Of a DNA stretch of 9,477 bases, positions 6,197 to 9,477 are shown in pieces (position 1 is the first letter of the stretch; each line of letters opens with the position of its first letter). Where the stretch lies: contig DNGI01000135.1 of the NCBI GenBank assembly GCA_003486645.1, positions 1 through 9,477 of the forward strand, read 5' to 3'. The notes beneath the pieces are model-generated. The model was not told the origin of the DNA. It saw nothing but the letters and a program-made list of their open reading frames with translations, and did no database searches. The translations under genes were made by a program, and so were the position numbers. Origin of the DNA: Cyanobacteria bacterium UBA11370. GTDB taxonomy: Bacteria > Cyanobacteriota > Cyanobacteriia > Cyanobacteriales > Coleofasciculaceae.

Positions 6197-7477
6197 ATGT
6201 ATATCCAACAAATAGGAATAAGTAATATTCGGTCAATTCAGGAATTAGATTGGAAGATAGCTGAATCCCAATATGCAGGATGGCACGTCGTTATTGGTGA
6301 TAATGGTTCAGGTAAGTCAACTTTTTTACGTGCTGTTGCGTTGGCGCTTATTGGCACAGAAGAAGCTGCTGCTCTTCGTCAGAATTGGAATGATTGGCTA
6401 ACTCAAGGTGAGTCGAAAGGCGAGATATTTCTAAACTTATATTATGACAAAAAAATAGATAAATTATATGGAAAAGATAGAATACTAGGACACGAGTCAA
6501 TGGTACAAGTTTCCCTGTTCTTGTCAATAGATAAAAAAGATCACGTTAAAATTGAATTCGACAACATAAATGAATTTAACCCAAAGCTTGGTTTATGGGG
6601 GAAAAAGCCAGGTTGGTTTTCCGCTGCATACGGTCCATATCGACGCTTTAAAGGTGGAAATCAAGATTATGAAAAACTTTTCGACTCCAATCCTAAATTA
6701 GCCGCACACCTATCCATATTTGGCGAAGATGTCGCCCTAACTGAATGTTTAAAATGGCTACAAGATTTACAATTCAAGAAACTTGAAGGCGATCCAGAAG
6801 GAAATCTGCTGGACTCGCTTAAAGAATTTGTCAATCAATCCGGATTTCTTCCCCATCAAGCACATCTGGAACACGTTTCCTCCAAAGGTGTTGAATTTAT
6901 AGATGGGAATGGTTGTAGGTTGCCAGTTGAGGAGTTAAGCGACGGGTATCGCTCTATTTTAAGCCTAACTTTTGAACTGATTCGTCAGCTAGCACGAGTC
7001 TATGGCTATCAATCAATTTTCGATCCGAATGATCCAACAAAAATTATTCCTCCTGGTGTTGTGCTAATTGATGAAATTGATGCTCATTTGCACCCGACTT
7101 GGCAACGAAAAATAGGTATTTGGTTTAGAGAACACTTTCCTAATCTACAGTTTATCGTTAGTACCCATAGTCCCCTAATCTGCCAAGCTGCAACAGTTGG
7201 GACAGTTTACTGCTTACCTAAACCTGGTAGTAATGAATTAGGCAGTATGGTAACAGGTCAAGATTTAGATCGCTTACTTTATGGTAATGTTCTTGATGCC
7301 TATGGTACAGAAGCATTTGGTGCAGATGTAACCCGATCAGACGAATCTAAAAAGTATTTACAACGGTTAGCTCAATTAAATTGTAAAGAATTACGGGAAC
7401 AATTAACTGAGGATGAACGAAAAGAACAGCAAAAGTTACGTGCGATGATGCCAACTTCAGCTCATCAAGTTAACTAA
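6197..7477 (+). CDS. AAA ATPase of ABC/SMC type, PtuA-like (Septu defence)
   Basis: This 426-residue ATPase probably works as the sensor/motor subunit of an anti-phage system with the HNH nuclease encoded next. It has an RecF/SMC-like start (MYIQQIGISNIRSIQELDW) and Walker A GDNGSGKST at 34-42. A roughly 200-residue middle insertion follows, including the AYGPYRRF motif at 144-151. Then come an ABC-type signature LSDGYRS (247-253, degenerate from LSGGQ), Walker B VVLIDEIDAHLHP (288-300; D292, E293) and the switch histidine H324 in STHSP. The C-terminus (about 355-415) is charged and helical. All ATPase residues look intact. The gene starts 31 bases after the toxin remnant and ends 19 bases before the HNH gene, so the genes are probably co-transcribed. 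Retron-associated ATPases and other OLD-like families share this fold, so the Septu assignment rests on the ATPase-HNH pairing. It contains no HIP1 site. Confidence 0.85.
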   Translation: MYIQQIGISNIRSIQELDWKIAESQYAGWHVVIGDNGSGKSTFLRAVALALIGTEEAAALRQNWNDWLTQGESKGEIFLNLYYDKKIDKLYGKDRILGHESMVQVSLFLSIDKKDHVKIEFDNINEFNPKLGLWGKKPGWFSAAYGPYRRFKGGNQDYEKLFDSNPKLAAHLSIFGEDVALTECLKWLQDLQFKKLEGDPEGNLLDSLKEFVNQSGFLPHQAHLEHVSSKGVEFIDGNGCRLPVEELSDGYRSILSLTFELIRQLARVYGYQSIFDPNDPTKIIPPGVVLIDEIDAHLHPTWQRKIGIWFREHFPNLQFIVSTHSPLICQAATVGTVYCLPKPGSNELGSMVTGQDLDRLLYGNVLDAYGTEAFGADVTRSDESKKYLQRLAQLNCKELREQLTEDERKEQQKLRAMMPTSAHQVN

Positions 7478-7496
7478 GTCTATTGATTAGTAAAGA

Positions 7497-8315
7497 ATGA
7501 TACAGCTTCCCAATTTAACTTTACTCAAAACGGCTCAGGATAAGTTAGATAGTTGGCAAAATGAGATTAACAGTATTGTAGATTACGCGGATAGAGTTAA
7601 ACAAGCAAAAACATCATTTGCACGATACAACAAATCTAATAACTCTACGTTTCGTGAAGTGCGTCAAGTTTTGACAAAAATGTGCTGTGGATGTCGCCGT
7701 TGTGGATATTGTGAAGATTCTGTCGCCGATGAAGTAGAACATATCAAACCAAAGGATATTTATCCTGAAGCTGTTTTCCTTTGGGAAAATTACTTATATG
7801 CTTGCGGTCAGTGTAACAGCCCTAAAAATAATAAGTATGCTGTTTTTTCTTATGCAACGGGTCAGTTAACAGAAGTTTCCCGAAAACGTAGCGATCCAGT
7901 CATTGAACCAGAAGCAGGTGATCCGGTACTAATCAATCCTCGTATAGAAGATCCACTTAAGTTTCTGGAAATTGACTTAATTGATACATTTTATTTTTTG
8001 CCCAGCCATTCTCCAGATTCGCGCAACTATCAACGAGCTTATTATACTATTAATGTGCTACGCCTGAATGACAGAGATTATTTGGTAGAAGCGAGAGAAG
8101 AAGCTTTTAAGAACTATCAAGCCAGATTAGAGCAATATATTACCCAGAAGCAAGCAGGTGCAACTCCAGATCAACTAAATCATTTAATTTCAGCCATACA
8201 AAGGATGCAACATCCAACCGTTTGGAAAGAAATGCAACGTCAACAACATTTTATCCGTCATTTGAATCATTTGAAAAAGCTATTTGACTTAGCCCCAGAA
8301 GCACTGACTTGGTAA
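7497..8315 (+). CDS. HNH endonuclease, PtuB-like partner of the ATPase
   Basis: This 272-residue protein is a predicted metal-dependent HNH nuclease and the likely effector of the pair, with the fold of the TIGR02646-type HNH family found beside PtuA-like ATPases and in some retron systems. The zinc-binding cysteine pairs are C69/C72 (RCGYCED) and C103/C106 (ACGQCN). The catalytic core lies between them, with H82 in EVEHIKPKDIYPE, N98 in WENYLYAC and N107 in CNSPKNNKY. Three further cysteines (C63, C64, C66) crowd the first zinc site. After the nuclease core comes the family-typical DPVLINPRIEDPLKFLEID (142-160), then a helical C-terminal part (about 175-262). The gene lies 19 bases after the ATPase stop on the same strand. 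The target (phage or host DNA or RNA) cannot be read from sequence. The ATG at 7497 lacks a strong Shine-Dalgarno sequence, which fits translation coupled to the ATPase gene. Confidence 0.87.
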   Translation: MIQLPNLTLLKTAQDKLDSWQNEINSIVDYADRVKQAKTSFARYNKSNNSTFREVRQVLTKMCCGCRRCGYCEDSVADEVEHIKPKDIYPEAVFLWENYLYACGQCNSPKNNKYAVFSYATGQLTEVSRKRSDPVIEPEAGDPVLINPRIEDPLKFLEIDLIDTFYFLPSHSPDSRNYQRAYYTINVLRLNDRDYLVEAREEAFKNYQARLEQYITQKQAGATPDQLNHLISAIQRMQHPTVWKEMQRQQHFIRHLNHLKKLFDLAPEALTW

Positions 8316-8397
8316 AAGTATAATTAACCCCTAAAATTTCCTCCTCTCCCTCTCTCTCCCAAAAAAGAATTCATTCTGATGCAGCTAATTCCCTTAA

Positions 8398-9477
8398 TTA
8401 CAAAAGCTTTAAACTCGAAGATTCGGGAGGACATTGAATCGTTTTCCCAACGACATTGGGTCTTCCAGGAGGTATTATTGATGGTTGATTGGTTTCACAA
8501 ATTGCTGACTCTCCTGTTTTTAGTACAACACCAGTATAACTTTTTAATTGTGGATTTGTAGCTGTCGCTGTTATGATTGCCATTGATGGATCTGCCTGAA
8601 GAACTTTATATTCATAATTGGTTGTTTTGGCAGGTTTATTTAAACTTAAATCTTCCCATTGAGAAGCAAATCTTTTGTGTTCTGAATAAAAAAATTGTTG
8701 AGTTGAGTTAGCAAAAACTAGCGCGGAGATAGCGTTTGACTGCTCCTTTTTGGGATTAAAAATTTCGCTTGGATTCTGAGATGCTTCACCTATATTTGAT
8801 GGTGTGGTTGGTGTGGTCGGAGTAACAGGAGAGGGAATTTGTGATCCTTGAGTTTGATTAGGTTGAGTTACAGGAGAAGAAGCTTGTGGGGATTGATTGG
8901 ATTGGGTTGGATTAGAGGTTGAGGGAGTCTTGGTTAACAGCGATCGCAGTTGCCAATACGTATAGATTTGATTGGTTGCTAGACCTAACAAGAGTATCAA
9001 GGCAACACCCCAATACCAGTTGGTTTTTGCTGTGTTAACAAGCTGGTTCCAATTCAAAATTGACGGCTTAGATTTAACTTTACTATCTTGATTAAAGGTA
9101 ACTTTGGGTTTAATTGTGCCGACTTCTTTATGAGTTTGGGAGCGATTAATCAAAACTGTAGGAGAAGTGGGGTCTTGATGAGTCCATTTAGCCGTAGAAC
9201 TTTGCGTGAAACTCGTCCTTGTTGTAGACGTGGGATAGACCATCCCAGACGCATAACTACTTAAATTTTTTAGGTCAGCAATCGCTGAGGTTGCAGATTG
9301 GTAGCGTTGGCGAAAATCATAGCGCACCATTTTATCTAAAACGTAGATTAAACCAGGGCTAACTTGTACCTGGTCTTGCCAGATAATTTCGCCAGTTACA
9401 GGGTCTTTTTGCAGTTGTTTAGGATGCAACCCTGTCAGTGCTTCTATGCCAATCATTCCCACCGCATAAATATCACT
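8398..9477 (-). CDS. Membrane-anchored Ser/Thr protein kinase with type IV pilin-like G/H domain, 5' part outside the window
   Basis: Only the last 359 or so codons are present; the start and the catalytic loop lie beyond 9477. The frame opens with SDIYAVGMIGIEALTG, kinase subdomain IX of the eukaryote-like (Hanks-type) kinases. It continues to the end of the kinase fold at RQRYQSATSAIADL (about 9280). A Ser/Thr-rich juxtamembrane stretch leads to one transmembrane helix (WYWGVALILLLGLA, about 8959-9018), then a Pro/Ser/Thr/Gln-rich external linker. The C-terminal domain (SNAISALVFANSTQQFFYSEHKRFA, then NYEYKV and YTGVVLKT, with two cysteines) matches the type IV pilin-like G/H family of cyanobacteria. 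It probably senses an external cue and signals through cytoplasmic phosphorylation. The ligand and substrates are unknown. It is convergent with the HNH gene and carries a HIP1 site at 8940. Confidence 0.9.
   Translation of the reverse strand, partial: SDIYAVGMIGIEALTGLHPKQLQKDPVTGEIIWQDQVQVSPGLIYVLDKMVRYDFRQRYQSATSAIADLKNLSSYASGMVYPTSTTRTSFTQSSTAKWTHQDPTSPTVLINRSQTHKEVGTIKPKVTFNQDSKVKSKPSILNWNQLVNTAKTNWYWGVALILLLGLATNQIYTYWQLRSLLTKTPSTSNPTQSNQSPQASSPVTQPNQTQGSQIPSPVTPTTPTTPSNIGEASQNPSEIFNPKKEQSNAISALVFANSTQQFFYSEHKRFASQWEDLSLNKPAKTTNYEYKVLQADPSMAIITATATNPQLKSYTGVVLKTGESAICETNQPSIIPPGRPNVVGKTIQCPPESSSLKLL

Noticed and set aside
6197..8315. Retron with a PtuAB effector
   Set aside because: No reverse transcriptase gene is present within the window on either side of the pair, and no retron RNA-like inverted structure was recognised.
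8361..8377. AGAATGAATTCT followed by six T on the minus strand, a possible terminator of the kinase gene
   Set aside because: The stem is only 4-5 AT-rich base pairs with a very small loop, too weak to support on its own, though the position after the stop at 8398 is right.
8379..8561. Plus-strand open frame of 60 codons after the HNH gene
   Set aside because: It lies opposite the well-supported C-terminal end of the Ser/Thr kinase and has no motif of its own.

Overview
The window looks like chromosomal DNA of a cyanobacterium, probably a filamentous Oscillatoria/Planktothrix/Microcoleus-like type (genus not determinable from this alone). The reasons are five perfect HIP1 octamers GCGATCGC (2889, 3377, 4397, 4897, 8940), AT-leaning intergenic DNA with several kinds of short tandem repeat, and typically cyanobacterial proteins: a GAF-linked class III nucleotide cyclase, a Ser/Thr kinase joined to a type IV pilin-like G/H domain, and a DUF433/DUF5615 pair.

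Layout. 142-1062 (+) is an NAD kinase starting at GTG and bracketed by two copies of a dispersed repeat that contain 9-bp minisatellites (about 1-113 and 1106-1256). 1277-2605 (-) is a GAF-domain nucleotide cyclase, predicted to use ATP. 2661-2840 is a palindromic, MITE-like element between the cyclase start and the end of the next gene. 2867-3409 (-) is an AhpD/carboxymuconolactone-decarboxylase-like protein that lacks the usual cysteine pair. 3410-4008 is a long non-coding stretch with degenerate tandem repeats and a nested stem structure that could be a structured leader RNA. 4009-5325 (+) is a complete proline aminopeptidase (M24B).

5397-8315 (+) is a co-directional accessory cassette: a DUF433 antitoxin-like gene, a DUF5615 PIN-like toxin gene broken by one frameshift, an ABC/SMC-type AAA ATPase, and an HNH endonuclease. 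The ATPase-HNH pair resembles the PtuA/PtuB pair of Septu defence systems and of some retron effectors. No reverse transcriptase or retron RNA is visible nearby, so a stand-alone Septu-like system is the best reading. The broken toxin-antitoxin module directly upstream fits a defence island in turnover.

8398-9477 (-) is the 3' part of a membrane-anchored Ser/Thr kinase that runs off the window. It has a cytoplasmic kinase tail, one transmembrane helix, a Pro/Ser/Thr-rich linker and a pilin-like external domain. No tRNA, rRNA or CRISPR array was seen. The housekeeping genes show no clear functional link to one another. Only the 5397-8315 cassette reads as a working unit.
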